Of a DNA stretch of 64,000 nt, positions 43,365-54,700 are shown one piece after another. The DNA comes from Liquidambar formosana (taxonomy: Eukaryota > Streptophyta > Magnoliopsida > Saxifragales > Altingiaceae): the NCBI GenBank assembly GCA_039720395.1, contig CM077829.1, positions 20,620,685-20,684,684 of the forward strand, given 5' to 3'. Under the pieces are notes generated by a model. The model made no database searches, was not told where the DNA came from, and saw nothing but the letters and a program-made list of their open reading frames with translations. The position numbers were made by a program, and so were the translations under genes. The first letter of the stretch is position 1, and the number at the start of each line of letters is the position of its first letter.

Positions 43365-46003
43365 ATGGCTTCTAGCAATGATTCCAACATCAAGTATCCA
43401 TATTATGTGATCAAGAATACATACAAGGCACCAATCTATGATGCATCCCAAGACAAGGTGTTGCTTGAACCTAAGAAGCATCTCTCCTACCTCCATTCCC
43501 AACATGAGGTTAGTTCTTCCGAACTTAACATGTTTATCATGAAATTTTGATTTCTATTGGATAAAATGCATTCCCATGGTCTTCTTTTGATTGTTTTTAT
43601 CATTGTTAAGCCAAGTTCATTGATTTGGCAAGGATTGAATGTGTAAAAAGCTTGTTTCCCAATGCTTGAGAAAAGATGCCCACCAAGTGTTTGATAAAAT
43701 GCCAAAGAGACAAAAACATGTTCAATTCTTGAAAAATCAATTGGTTTGCATTGTAGAACCAAGTCATATGGTTTTGGCAAGGATTTGATATACAAAAATC
43801 TTTCATTTCAATGCTTGAAAACAAGTCACACACCAAGTGTTCGATAAAATGCCCGAAAGGCAAAACCATGTTCAATCCTTACAAAATCAATGAATTTGAA
43901 TACACAAAGTCATGGGCATTCATTTCTAATTCATTTCATGAATCAAAACCCAAATTTTAAAACTTTTGGAAAACCACTTGAAATCAATTATCAATGTATG
44001 CCCAATATCTCTATGTTTTCAATGCTAACTCAATACACAATCTTTTGACATAGCCCGACTTCCAAAGTCTCCTGTACAAGGACATCAATAAAGGGGCTCA
44101 TCTCATGGTGGAGATATATGGAACATGCCCAACCACGTGCTCGCAAGATAGTAAAGAAGGCGGGTTTTGGGCCTTTCCTAGATGCTCTATGGAACGAGCA
44201 ATGGGATAGGCAAGCATTGTTTGCCTTGACAGAGCTATGGTGGGACACCACCAACACTTTCCATTTTAGCTTCGGGGAGATGACCATGACTCCTAAGGAT
44301 TTCACCATGATAACTGGGTTGAGCTTGAAAGGCAAGCGCTTGGAATACTACGAACAAGCCAACATGGACCAGAACTACATAGTAGCTCTACTCGGGGTTG
44401 AAGCGGAACTAAGCCCAAAAGGTGTGCGCCGTACTTGGCTCTACAACACCTTTGCCACTGAAGAAGAGAGTGAGGGGACGGATCCCAAATACATTGTGAG
44501 AGCTTTCTTGCTCTACATGATTTCATGCACCTTCTTTGCGGGCACCAATGACATGGCTCGACTTGAGTTGCTAGCTAGCATGGAAGATGTGAACAAAATT
44601 GGGAGATACAATTGGGGTGGAGCTGCTTTCGCAAACATGTATCGCTCCATGACTGACATGTCCCGAGGAGTTGCAAAGAACTTTGGGGGACTTCCTTTCG
44701 TTTGGGAGGTAACAAAGAACATTCAATTCTCTATTATTTCCCGAAACTTAACACATACATGATTTCTTCTATTTTCTTTGGTTTTCCACAGATATGGTAC
44801 TACGAGTACCTGAACATGTGCCGCCCAACTCTTGCTAGTGATGCCATGTCATGGCCCATCCTTCAGAATTACGCTCCATCTTGCTTGGCTACAAGAGCCT
44901 CCAATCGACATGATTATGCCCATGCAAGGGCATATCTTGCTAGCTTAACTGCTGATATGGTAGAATCTTTCTTTCTCTTTTTGTCTTTTTTTATCTTTTT
45001 TCTCATTTCTCATTTCAAACTCAACAGGTGGAATGGGATCCATGGAGGCTGTGGGAGCATAGGCTTCCCGAGAAGTACTCCTCTTGTTTGGAGTTGACAA
45101 GCAAAAGGGTCCTCTTTGAAGGCCCCACAGGTAGATGCTGGTATCTTGGGGAACGAGTCCTGAGACAAGTCCATGGAAATATGAATGCAGCTGTGACACC
45201 TTCTATGCCACCAGAGAACATGAGGCACACTAGCCACCTAGTGGGGGATGAACTAGAAGAAGCTCTGAGGGGTTGGGATGCTGAGGGATTCACCTCCCCT
45301 CGCATAGAATACACTGCCTTCTGTCGACAATATTTGATGAATCCTAGGGTCACTGGTCTCCCACCTCAAGGGGTGAGCTCCCCACACTGTTAAACTCTTT
45401 TATAAGAAAGACTCCATTTGACAAGTATTTGAATTTCAGGGCCGACAGGCAAGGGGACACAGCTCCACAGTTGGATTTGCCACTGGGATGACTTACAATG
45501 ACGAGGATGAGGACCTTGAAGGAAATCAACCTCCACCCCTCCCACAACTAAATTGGTATGTGAACTTGTGCAGTGGGACAAAATTTGTGAAGACTGACAT
45601 TACCCATCCACCATTCGATGAATATCCCAAGATCAATCCATATTATGAGAATGTGAGTTCTAAACTCTTATCTTCTTGAAATTGGATTCTTTCATTATTG
45701 TTAACCATGTTTATACTTTCCTAGGTTCCACGGGAGTATGCCCAGGAATGCATTGAGGAGGGATCTTGTGCGAATGAGTTTAGAGAACTCAGTTCTAGAA
45801 GCACGCTTAAATCCCCAAGTGAGTGATCATCTTATTAGCTTTCAACTAGGATTGGCACCATTACCCTCCTAACTCATTATCTTTCTTTGCAACAGGCATC
45901 ATCGTCTAATCCACCACAGGATATGCCCCCTTCTAGAGCACCTCGTTCAGGACATGATGGAGCTGGGCTAAGTCGAAAGAGAAGGCCCACGGGAAATCAT
46001 TGA
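43365..46003 (+). CDS. Antisense plant-mobile-domain (PMD)-type gene of element B, frame-damaged
   Basis: Probable exons: 43365-43508, 44054-44708, 44792-44959, 45028-45372, 45440-45652, 45725-45818 and 45896-46003 (TGA), with GT-AG borders. Exon 2 encodes the PMD core: WWRYMEHAQPRARKIVKKAGF, then a Trp-containing helix, NTFHFSFGEMTMTPKDFTMITGLSLKG and a long helical region. Later exons encode VEWDPWRLWEHRLPEKY, an acidic Pro-rich stretch and a basic LSRKRRPTG tail resembling a nuclear signal. PMD proteins occur in host genes of the MAIN/MAIL1 group, linked to gene silencing, and in several transposons. Two problems: the phase changes within exon 2 near a GGGG run at 44094-44097, and the last junction does not keep phase. 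The gene may be damaged, or the sequence may carry indels. It lies opposite and downstream of pol. Confidence 0.7.
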
Positions 46004-46256
46004 GTTTCACTCACTTCTTGTTAGGAATGTTTGGAATCTTTCTATCTATCTTATCATGTACTAATTAGGAACTTCAATTCCCAACCTTGAGCCTTTATTA
46101 TGGATACTTGATGAATCTATGTTGAACTTTATTGCAATGATATGATCTTGTATTGTGTGAAAAGCAGGCTTAAATCAAGCACCAAAGAGTCGAAACATCA
46201 CAAAAGGGCCAAACGAAGGCATAACAAGGCAAAAATGGGCGAAACAAGACGGCGGC
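46004..46256. other. Spacer between the two antisense genes
   Basis: 3' flank of the first antisense gene, then a GGCCAAACGAAGGC-type stretch before the palindrome. No frame. Confidence 0.5.
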
Positions 46257-46336
46257 CTCGGGTGACCACCTGGGGCTGGGCGGCTAGCCGCCTGGGCCCA
46301 GGCGGCTAGCCGCCCAGGCCTGGGTGGTCACCCGAG
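46257..46336. repeat. GC-rich palindrome, copy 6 (before the second antisense gene)
   Basis: The best preserved copy: 40-nt arms with only three mismatches, meeting at GGGCCC. Both arms hold an intact GGCGGCTAGCCGCC, itself palindromic. Confidence 0.95.
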
Positions 46337-46423
46337 CCCGAAGCGGTGTTTCGCCTGATTTTAGGAAACTTCCCATTTTGACGGGATTCCACCTTCCAAA
46401 ACACGGATTTCTGAATTTTTTCC

Positions 46424-46479
46424 TATAAAAGCACATCCAAGGGGTCTCAAACCCTACTAGCATTCATTGAGAGAAAGTT
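46424..46479 (+). promoter_or_regulatory. TATA box and leader of the second antisense gene
   Basis: TATAAAAG at 46424-46431, 87 bases after the palindrome and 48 bases before the ATG at 46480. Transcription would start near 46455, giving a short leader. Confidence 0.6.
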
Positions 46480-47766
46480 ATGGAAGCCCTAGACAAGCTC
46501 TTGAGTGATTTTCTGAAGGTTATGAGTGCGGAGGCAAGGAAGGAGTTCAAGCGCTACTGCTTGGATCCATTGTTTTCTTTGATGCATGTGAAGCTTGAAA
46601 CCACTCTTCTTACTGCTGCTACATATTTTTGGGATCCCCAACTTCATGTATTCCACTTCAACTATGAAGAACTATGCCCAACAATGGAGGAATTCTGCGC
46701 CTTGTATGGAGTTTCACCTGTGGGACCTTTCATCCTCCCTACTCCTCGCTCAAGTTACCTGATTTCCTTCTCCAACTTCCTTGGGATTTCTCAACAAGAG
46801 GCCTCCATATTTGTGAAGGATCACATGGTGAACCTTATGGAAATAGCAACTTCCTTCTTGGCCCATGACAGCAAAGGTACCTTGAATTTCAACCTTCCTA
46901 CTCAACATGCTCTTGCTTTCTGTTTGATTGGTCGCTTCCTTATCTCCACGGGGACTCTCTATGTCCCTATTCAAATTTGTGAACTGATCCCTTTTCTTCT
47001 TGAACATAACAACCTGATTCCCATGGTGCTAGCTGAAACCCTCAATAGTTTAGACAAAGTTCATGATAACCCCCAAGCCCCATTAGGAGGGAGCCCCATT
47101 CTACTGCAGATGTGGCTTTTTGAAAGGCTTAACTTCTTGTCTCTTACCACCATCAATCCATACAAATCTCAACATTACTGCTGCCGTCGAGTTGAACTCC
47201 CTGGTCAATTTTCTTTGAGGGAATGGTTGGGCTACTTTCACACACTCTCATGGCGAAACATTAAGTGGTTTGTCTTTATATGGGGATGCAAGGAACAAAT
47301 TCTTCTTCGAACTTCTGGGTGTGCTATGGTCAAGCTTATAGGGTTGAGATCAACTTCCTTCTATTGGACTTCAAGAATCCTTCGTCAACTGGGTGCCATG
47401 CAAACCATACCTACTTCTGTGGTATTTGATCATTCTGTCGAACCTGTGGGCCCCACAATGGTTAAGTGGGCCAAGACTAGATGGACTGACCAACTGAAAC
47501 TGACTCGAGTTGAAAACACTGATGGGCCTTATGTCATGAGCCCTGAATACAAGACATGGTTGAAGACTAGTTTGGGTGAAAGAGAAACCCTACGCAAGGA
47601 AAGGATTTATGACCTTATCAAGGACACAAGACTTGGATTTTGCAGGGAAGACATTCTGGAAGCAGTGGAAGCAGCACATGCTCATGACTTGCGAAAGAAG
47701 CGAAGACTTGAAAGAAAGGAGAAGAAAGCAAACCAAGAGACTCTGAAGAAAAACAAAAAGACTTGA
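46480..47766 (+). CDS. Second antisense gene of element B, DUF7745/PMD-like protein
   Basis: Intact intronless frame of 428 residues on the strand opposite to pol. The N-terminal half contains YFWDPQLHVFHFNYEELCPT and MEEFCALYGV, equivalent to the F.F..GE..PT.EE...L.GL block shared by plant mobile domain and DUF7745 proteins. The middle holds HALAFCLIGRFLIS and GGSPILLQMWLFERL, also typical. A basic, Lys/Arg-rich C-terminal tail (from about residue 385) suggests nuclear or nucleic-acid contact. The family is common in plant transposons and has no proven biochemical function. The gene has its own TATA box and converges on the end of pol. Domain naming is from recalled family patterns, so the exact label is uncertain; that the frame is real is well supported by length and composition. 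Confidence 0.75.
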   Translation: MEALDKLLSDFLKVMSAEARKEFKRYCLDPLFSLMHVKLETTLLTAATYFWDPQLHVFHFNYEELCPTMEEFCALYGVSPVGPFILPTPRSSYLISFSNFLGISQQEASIFVKDHMVNLMEIATSFLAHDSKGTLNFNLPTQHALAFCLIGRFLISTGTLYVPIQICELIPFLLEHNNLIPMVLAETLNSLDKVHDNPQAPLGGSPILLQMWLFERLNFLSLTTINPYKSQHYCCRRVELPGQFSLREWLGYFHTLSWRNIKWFVFIWGCKEQILLRTSGCAMVKLIGLRSTSFYWTSRILRQLGAMQTIPTSVVFDHSVEPVGPTMVKWAKTRWTDQLKLTRVENTDGPYVMSPEYKTWLKTSLGERETLRKERIYDLIKDTRLGFCREDILEAVEAAHAHDLRKKRRLERKEKKANQETLKKNKKT

Positions 47767-48104
47767 AGACTTTTAGAAATAGATTATCTATGGCATGTCA
47801 ATAGTTCTTTATCTAACATCAATAAATTGCTATGTCAATCAATTAGTTCTAAATGAATTGCCAATAATAATTCAATTTTGAGATTTGTTGTTGTGGTGTT
47901 GTTTGGACCGCACCCAAGGTAACTTTATGGGCTGCCTACGTATCCCCATCCTTTTTTCAATTTTTTTTCATTTTTTTTTCATTTTTTTCATTTTTTTTCC
48001 TTCTTTTTTTTTTTTTTTTTTTTTTTTAGGAATGGGGAATCAGGCCCTCGTAGTTCAAATGCCTTAACCTAGGCCGCCCTTATGGGTTTTCAACCTAGCA
48101 GGCC
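47767..48104. other. Convergent 3' space with T-rich tract
   Basis: Lies between the end of the second antisense gene (+) and the end of pol (-). It contains a T-rich tract (about 47951-48027), A-rich on the pol strand. Confidence 0.6.
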
Positions 48105-51100
48105 TTACACATAGTACTTCTTCAATTGATCCAAATTGGTAGGACGAGCGAACTCAATTCCATCCAAATCCATGAGGCGAACAGCCCCTGCTGGTAATAT
48201 CTCCTTGATAACATACGGGCCACCCCAACTTGGCTTGAACTTCCCTCATGGATCAAAAATTGGAGCTCTGATTTCTTTCAACACCAAATCCCCTGTCTTC
48301 AAACCTCGGTCTTTGACATGCTTGTTGAATGCTCTTGCAACCCTTCGCTGATATCCCTGCACATGATACAAGGCCCTCAATCGCCTTTCATCGAGCAATG
48401 CCAGCTCATCATAACGATTCTTAACCCAATCTGCTTCTGCTATCTGACTCTCCATAGCAACCCGTAATGACGGTACCTCCAACTCAATAGGCAAAACAGC
48501 CTCCATCCCATACACCAAGGAATAAGGGGTAGCCCCTGTTGATGATTTCACAGATGTTCTATAGCCCCACAAGGCTAATGGCAACTTCTCATGCCAATCA
48601 GTGTAGGTGTCAGCTGTTTTCTGTAGTATCTTCTTAACATTCTTGTTGGCGGCCTCCACTGCCCCATTAGTCTGTGGGCGATAAGGGGAGGATAGATGGT
48701 GCACTATATTGTATTTCTGCAAAAGTTCCTTGGTTTCTTTCTGAAAGTGCTGACCATTGTCTGAAATAATCTCATGGGGTACCCCATACCTGTAGATAAT
48801 GTTGAGCTGTACGAACTGTGCTACCTTCTTGGCATTCAGGGTCTTGAAGGATGCTGCCTCTACCCACTTAGTGAAGTAATCAATAGCTACCAAGATGTAC
48901 TCATGCCCATTGGAGGCTTTCGGCTTAATCTGCCCAATTATATCTATTCCCCACACTGCAAACGGCCAAGGTGACGACATACTTGTCAAAGGCATGGAAG
49001 GTAAGTGTTGTCCATTAGCAAAGACCTGACATTTGTGACACTTCTTAACATGTGCATGGCAATCTCTCTCCATTGTAGACCAATAGTAACCCAACCTCAT
49101 GATCTTCTTAGCTAGCATATAACCATTCATGTGCGGTGCTCCAACTCCTTCATGGATTTCACTAACAAGACGTTCGGCTTCTTCCTCAGTGACACACAAC
49201 AGATGGACCCCATCGTATGACCTTCGGTATAGCTTTCCTCCACACAAAACATAGTGACTTGCTAGTCTCCTCAGTGTTCTCCTATCAACGCGGGTTGCTC
49301 CTTCAGGATACTCCCTTTCCTCAATGAATTTCATGATGTCATAGTACCAAGGATGGCCATCTTTCACTTCTCCTTCTCGAATAGAGCAGCAATACACAGG
49401 TTTTTCTCTACATTCTATCACCAACGGTTTTACATTCCCACCATCCGGGATTTCCACCATAGAAGCTAGAGTTGCCAAAGCATCAGCAAATTGGTTCTTA
49501 TTTCTTGACAAATAATTGAACTCTATTTCCACAAATTCTTTAGTCAAGGCTTCTAAGTAGGCATGATACGGTAGCAGCTTCTCATCACGAGTCTTCCACT
49601 CTCCCTTTATCTGGCAGATAATCAGTGCTGAATCTCCGAAAACCTCTAACTCTTTGATCCCCAATTCTAGTGCAGCTTCCAATGCGAGGATGCTGGCTTC
49701 ATACTCAGCAATGTTGTTGGTTGCTTCAAACCCTAGCTTAACTGCCAAGGGTGTGAATGCTTCTTCAGTAGGACTCCTATCCCATACCCTCTCTTATTTG
49801 CAACTCCGTCAAAGTATACCTTCCAAATCTTCTTTCCAATCTCCAGGACATCCTCATCGGGGAATTGATCATTGAATTGTTCTGATGACGCCACAGGGCA
49901 GCTAGCTAAGTAATCTGCAATGACACTTCCTTTCACTGACTTCTGTGTTACATACTTTATGTCGAATTCATTGAGAAGAATCGACCATCGGGCAGTTCTG
50001 TAGGACAAGACCGGCCTTTCTATCAGGTACTTCAGTGGGTCCATTCGGCTTATCAAGAAAACCTCATACGACATCATGTAGTGACGTAGTTTCTGAGTTG
50101 CCCATACCAAAGCCACATAAGCCTTCTCTATGGCGTTGTACTTCACCTCGTAATTTGTCATCTTCTTGCTTAGATAGTAAATGGCATTCTCCTTTTTTGA
50201 CCCCTCAAGGTACTGAGCTAGCATAGCTCCCGTCGCGGTTTCAGTGACCGTCAAGTATAACAATAACGGCTCACCTTGTCGCGGAGGAAATTGGTGGATT
50301 ACTCAAATACCTTTTGATAGTCTCAAAGGCTCCTTGACATTCTTCATTCCATACCTTCGGCACACCCTTCTTAAGCAACTTGAAAATCAGCTCACACACC
50401 ATAGTCAAATTAGCAATGAACCTGCTTATGTACTGAATTCTCCCCAAGAACCCTCGAATCTGCTTTTCTGTGCTAGGCAGCTCCATCTCCACAATGGCCT
50501 TGATTTTTCCCGGATCAACCTCAATTCCTCTCTGAGTAATCATGAATCCTAATAGCTTGCCTGCAGTGACACCAAAAGCGCATTTCTGAGGATTCAACCG
50601 CAAGTTGTACTTCTTTGCTCGCTCCAGGAACCTTTCCAGTGCCCTGAAGTGTCCTTCTCGATCCACGGACTTCACGATCATGTCGTCCACATATACTTCC
50701 ACCTCCTTATGGATCATGTCGTGCAGCAATGTTGTAGCAGCTCTCTGATAGGTAGCCCCGGCATTTCTCAAACCGAACGGCATCACTTTGTAACAATATG
50801 TTCCCCACTGTGTGATAAAGGCTGTTTTCTCCATATCTTGCGGCGCCATCTTTATCTGATTGTATCCGGAAAACCCATCCATGAAAGAGAGGAGCGCATG
50901 TCCTACAGTGCTATCTACCAATACATCAATGTGGGGCAAAGGGAAATCATCTTTAGGGCTTGCTGCATTAAGATCTCGAAAATCCACACACATCCTCACT
51001 TTTCCATCCTTTTTAGGCACAGGAACTATATTGGATAACCACTCGGGATACTCCACAACCTGTAGGAACCCCGCATCGAGTTGTTTGGTTACTTCCTCCT

Positions 51101-51449
51101 TTACCTTCAATGCCCACTCGGGTTTCAATCTTCTCAATTTTTGCTTTACCGGCTTTTTAAGGGGATTGGTGGGGATGAAGTGCTGCACAATGTCTGGATC
51201 TATGCCGGGCATGTCTTCATAAGACCATGCAAAGGCCGTTATGTTGGCCTTTAGGAGGGCTATCAGCTTTTCTTTTTCAAGTGGTGAAAGGGTTATCCCA
51301 ATTTTAATTATCTTTGGCAATTCATTTGTCCCTAAATTGATTGATTCCAATTCATCCACGTTAGGTTCGGTGACACCCCTTTTCCTTCGCTCGACGAGCT
51401 CCGGGGGGACGTCATTCCTAGGATCTATATCTATGCCATAAATATCCAT
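48105..51449 (-). pseudogene. pol of element B (RT, RNase H, second RNase H, integrase), broken
   Basis: Starts at MDIYGIDIDPRNDV (51449). RT has an intact YVDDMIVKS box. Ty3 RNase H, the archaeal-type RNase H (VYFDGVANKRGYGIG, VFGDSALI) and integrase follow. Integrase shows an HHCC-like finger (HAHVKKCHKC), GIDIIG, SDNGQHF and NGAVEAANKNV, fitting the DD35E core. Compared with A there is a deletion of about 5 bases near 50270 and one of about 10 bases near 49770, both shifting frame, and a TGA at 48248-48246 before the last 47 codons. So no continuous polyprotein is encoded even though catalytic motifs are preserved. Confidence 0.88.
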
Positions 51450-51757
51450 AGAAGAGAGAAAGGAAACACTGCAAGCAAAATATATAAAAGAAACACACTT
51501 CATTAAAGGAACAAACAAAAAGACACAAACTTGAAAAGGAAACCAAAATTTGGTGCCACAACTATGAAACGACTCCTATCTCCACAAAATGGGATAGGCG
51601 GACACACTTTATTGAAAGCAGGAAAGACTTCTAACTAAGGAACCTACAAGCTACTATCAGGCAGGTCATGATCTTCCTCTTCAAGGATCTCTGCAATGGC
51701 TCCATCTTCTAGGTACTAATTGTGAAGTGGCATGGTTGCATGGTGAATTGACGAATC
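51450..51757 (-). other. Putative intron between gag-protease and pol of B
   Basis: On the minus strand a donor-like GTAG/GTTCC near 51644 and an acceptor TTGCTTGCAG near 51469 flank this space. Element A has matching sites: CTTGCAG/GTGTC at about 33005 and ATATGCAG at about 33170, 19 bases before the pol ATG in both. Spliced introns between gag-protease and pol are known in Ogre-type Tat elements. Confidence 0.4.
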
Positions 51758-54700
51758 TTAGCAATCTTCTGTTGCTGACTCCCCCAAAGTAAGAACCATA
51801 TCTTGGAACATGGTGACCATGGTTTCAGAATGCATGTGCTCCACCCAGTCTTCTTTCTTCTTTCCCACAGAATTGTACCAACTTGTCAAGCTCTGAGGAT
51901 TCGGCCCATCTGTAAAGTACTTGTCACAAAAATCCTTATCTGCCAATGCTGGATCAAAACTTGGGTAAAAAGTGCAATAGTGTGATGGCTCTTCCTCTTG
52001 TACACCTTCAAACCCTATGGTAAGGACCATGTCTTGGAACAAAGTGACCATGGTTTCAGAATCCATGTGCTCCACCCAATCTTCTTCTTTCTTCTCCCAA
52101 TAACTGTCATTGATGGCTTTATCATCCACCATTTCAGCGGTGATTGGATACCACTCGGTGAAGAAAATCTCAAATCCTGGGATTCTGATCTTGGTTGTTG
52201 GATTGAACATAGGCTCTGGGAACCCACAGTACAGGAAGTCATCCCCCTCCTTGATGAAATAGCCATTCAGAGTCGGCCTGTATGGTGGAATCTTAAAGTC
52301 TGGCACCCTTCCTTCTGCTCTAGCTTTTCCCTTCTCCTTATTCCTCCTTGTCATTTCTGCATAGTCATTCTTAGTGGGCTCATATCCTAACCCAAAAGTG
52401 TAGGAAACAACCCGACTTTGAACAGAGTGGGGAATTCCTTGTTGGCGACGCCCTAGGCCCATACCCGAGAAGAAATTCATTTTCCGCATTATCTCACCAA
52501 CATGTAAATTACCATGGGGACAATGGTCAAGGGGTATCAATTCTTCCTTTTCCAACTCCTTTTCAATGCATTGCACATACTCAAACCCCGTCAAGGGTAT
52601 CTCAACTGATTCTGGTTTTATTTCACATACGGGTACTCCCGCCATTTTCAAATCATAATCCCCTTGAAGTGTGACAATGGCTCCCTCATGTGGGAACTTT
52701 ACCTTTTGATGCAATGATGATGGTACAGCCCCAGCGGGATGAATCCAAGGCCTTCCCAATAATAGATTAAAACAAGACGGCACATCCAGGACTTGAAACT
52801 CTACTCTGAACTCCGTGGGTCCCATGATTAAAGGTAGAGTGATCACCCCAATTACTTCTCTACGGGTATTATCATACGCCCTCACTGTCTGCCCAGATGG
52901 AGTGAAATCAGTGGGCCCCAAGCCCAAAACAGTTGCAGTTCTCAAGGGACATACATTCAACGCGGAACCATTATCAATCAAGACCGTAGGAACTCTCTTC
53001 CCCATGGTATTAACAGTTATATGCAAGGCTTGGGAGTGGCTTGGCCCACTCTTAGGTAAGTCCGCCTCTGTGAATACTATAGTGGAATTCTTCGGAGCAG
53101 GGTTTACTAGATTCACCAATCCCTCAGGAGACAAATCCACCGGAACCTGTATCTGATTTAACAACTTCAACACTGTCTGTCTGTGCTTGTGAGAGGCCAT
53201 AAGCAAGCCCCAGATGGTGATATTGGCATTGGTCTTCTTCAATTGTCGGAGTACTTCGTCTTCTTCTTCTTGCACATCAAGGCGCTTATCTAACTCACCC
53301 AGTGGATTATCAGATTCCAAGTGCGGAGGCTTGAAATGGCGGCCCCCTCTTGTCATGTGGTCTATTTCTTCATCACTAGCCCATATGTCATCAACTTCAT
53401 TTGTGTCACCCATCAGGTCATCCCATTCAATCATGTTAATGTCCTCCATCTGCACCTCTTCAGGTATATCATCCCAACCAGTGGGAATTATGGGCTCACT
53501 TGGCAATGGATCAGGATAAAGCACATAGTAATCAAATTTCCCCGAAGGTTCTCCCAATAACCCCACTTGAGGGTCTCCTGCTTCATATCTTTCTTTCAAC
53601 TGCTGTTGGATGGACTTCTTTGGCAATTGTAGGGTCTTTTGATCAATGAGGTCTTGAACGACCTTTCTCAACATAGCACAGTCCTCAGTGTCATGGCCGG
53701 GTATACCATGGTATTGGCAATATTGATGGGGTGTTTGGGGTCTTGGCTTTGGAGGGTGAGGTATGATAAGGCCTTGGTTACAGCATTGGTAAAAGGCTTG
53801 GGTCAAGGACATGGGTAATGGAGTGTATTGTCTTATGGGTAGGCAAGGTCGAGATGGGTCGGCTTCAATGGCATTTATGGAGTTGGATGAATTATGAGAG
53901 GGAAGTGGATTTTGAGTGACATTTGGGCGATTTGGTGGAGTTGGTGGTGAGATGATTTGCTTGTCAAGTAAGTCTTGGATCTCATGCCTAAGGCGATAGC
54001 AACGGTTGGTTGAGTGGCCTTTGGCTTGGTGGAATTTGCAGTATTCATTCTCATTGTAGTTCTTGGGCAATGGATTTGGTGGTGGTCTTGGGTCGAGAGG
54101 TTTCAACAGGCCTCGGCTTTTTAGCTTTTCAAGTACTTTCTCAAGCGGCATATGCAGCTCGGTGAATTGGCGAGGTGGGTTGGTGTCATTTAGGGAGATG
54201 GGTTGAATGGGTTGGGCTATGGCATTGACCTCGGCATTGTTTTTCCCAGCAAAGTTCGGCCTGCGGCTCTTCTGGACTTCTTCTGTCTTGATTGACCCAT
54301 CAGCTATGGCATCCTCAACTTGTGTACCTGCTCCGATAAGAGCCTTGAAATTAGGGAAGTAGTGAGCAAAGAGGTGCTTGTGATACACCGGCAATAGGTT
54401 CTTAACCACCAACTGAATCTGATCTTCCTCATTCGGTCTATCTGCCATTCTCGAGGCCTTTTGCCTCCACCTTGTAATGAAAGCAGAAAAGGTCTCATTA
54501 GCCCCTTGTTTTGTGGTCTCTAGGTCCCTTCTTGTGACATCCACCTCAGTGTTGTACTTGTAGTGCTCCGAAAACTCATTACATATGTCCTCCCAAGTCC
54601 GGGTTCTATTGTCATCCAAGGCTAGGATCCACTTTAAGGCAGAAGTGGCTAGGGTTTCATGGAACATTTGGGCCAAGAGTTCATCTGTCGCTCCTCGAGG

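Noticed and set aside
44030..44335. Minus-strand frames opposite the PMD exons
   Set aside because: They are shadows of the plus-strand exons, which have domain motifs and splice sites.
52815..53560. Plus-strand frames within the gag-protease of B
   Set aside because: Shadows of the long minus-strand frame with protease and zinc-cluster motifs.
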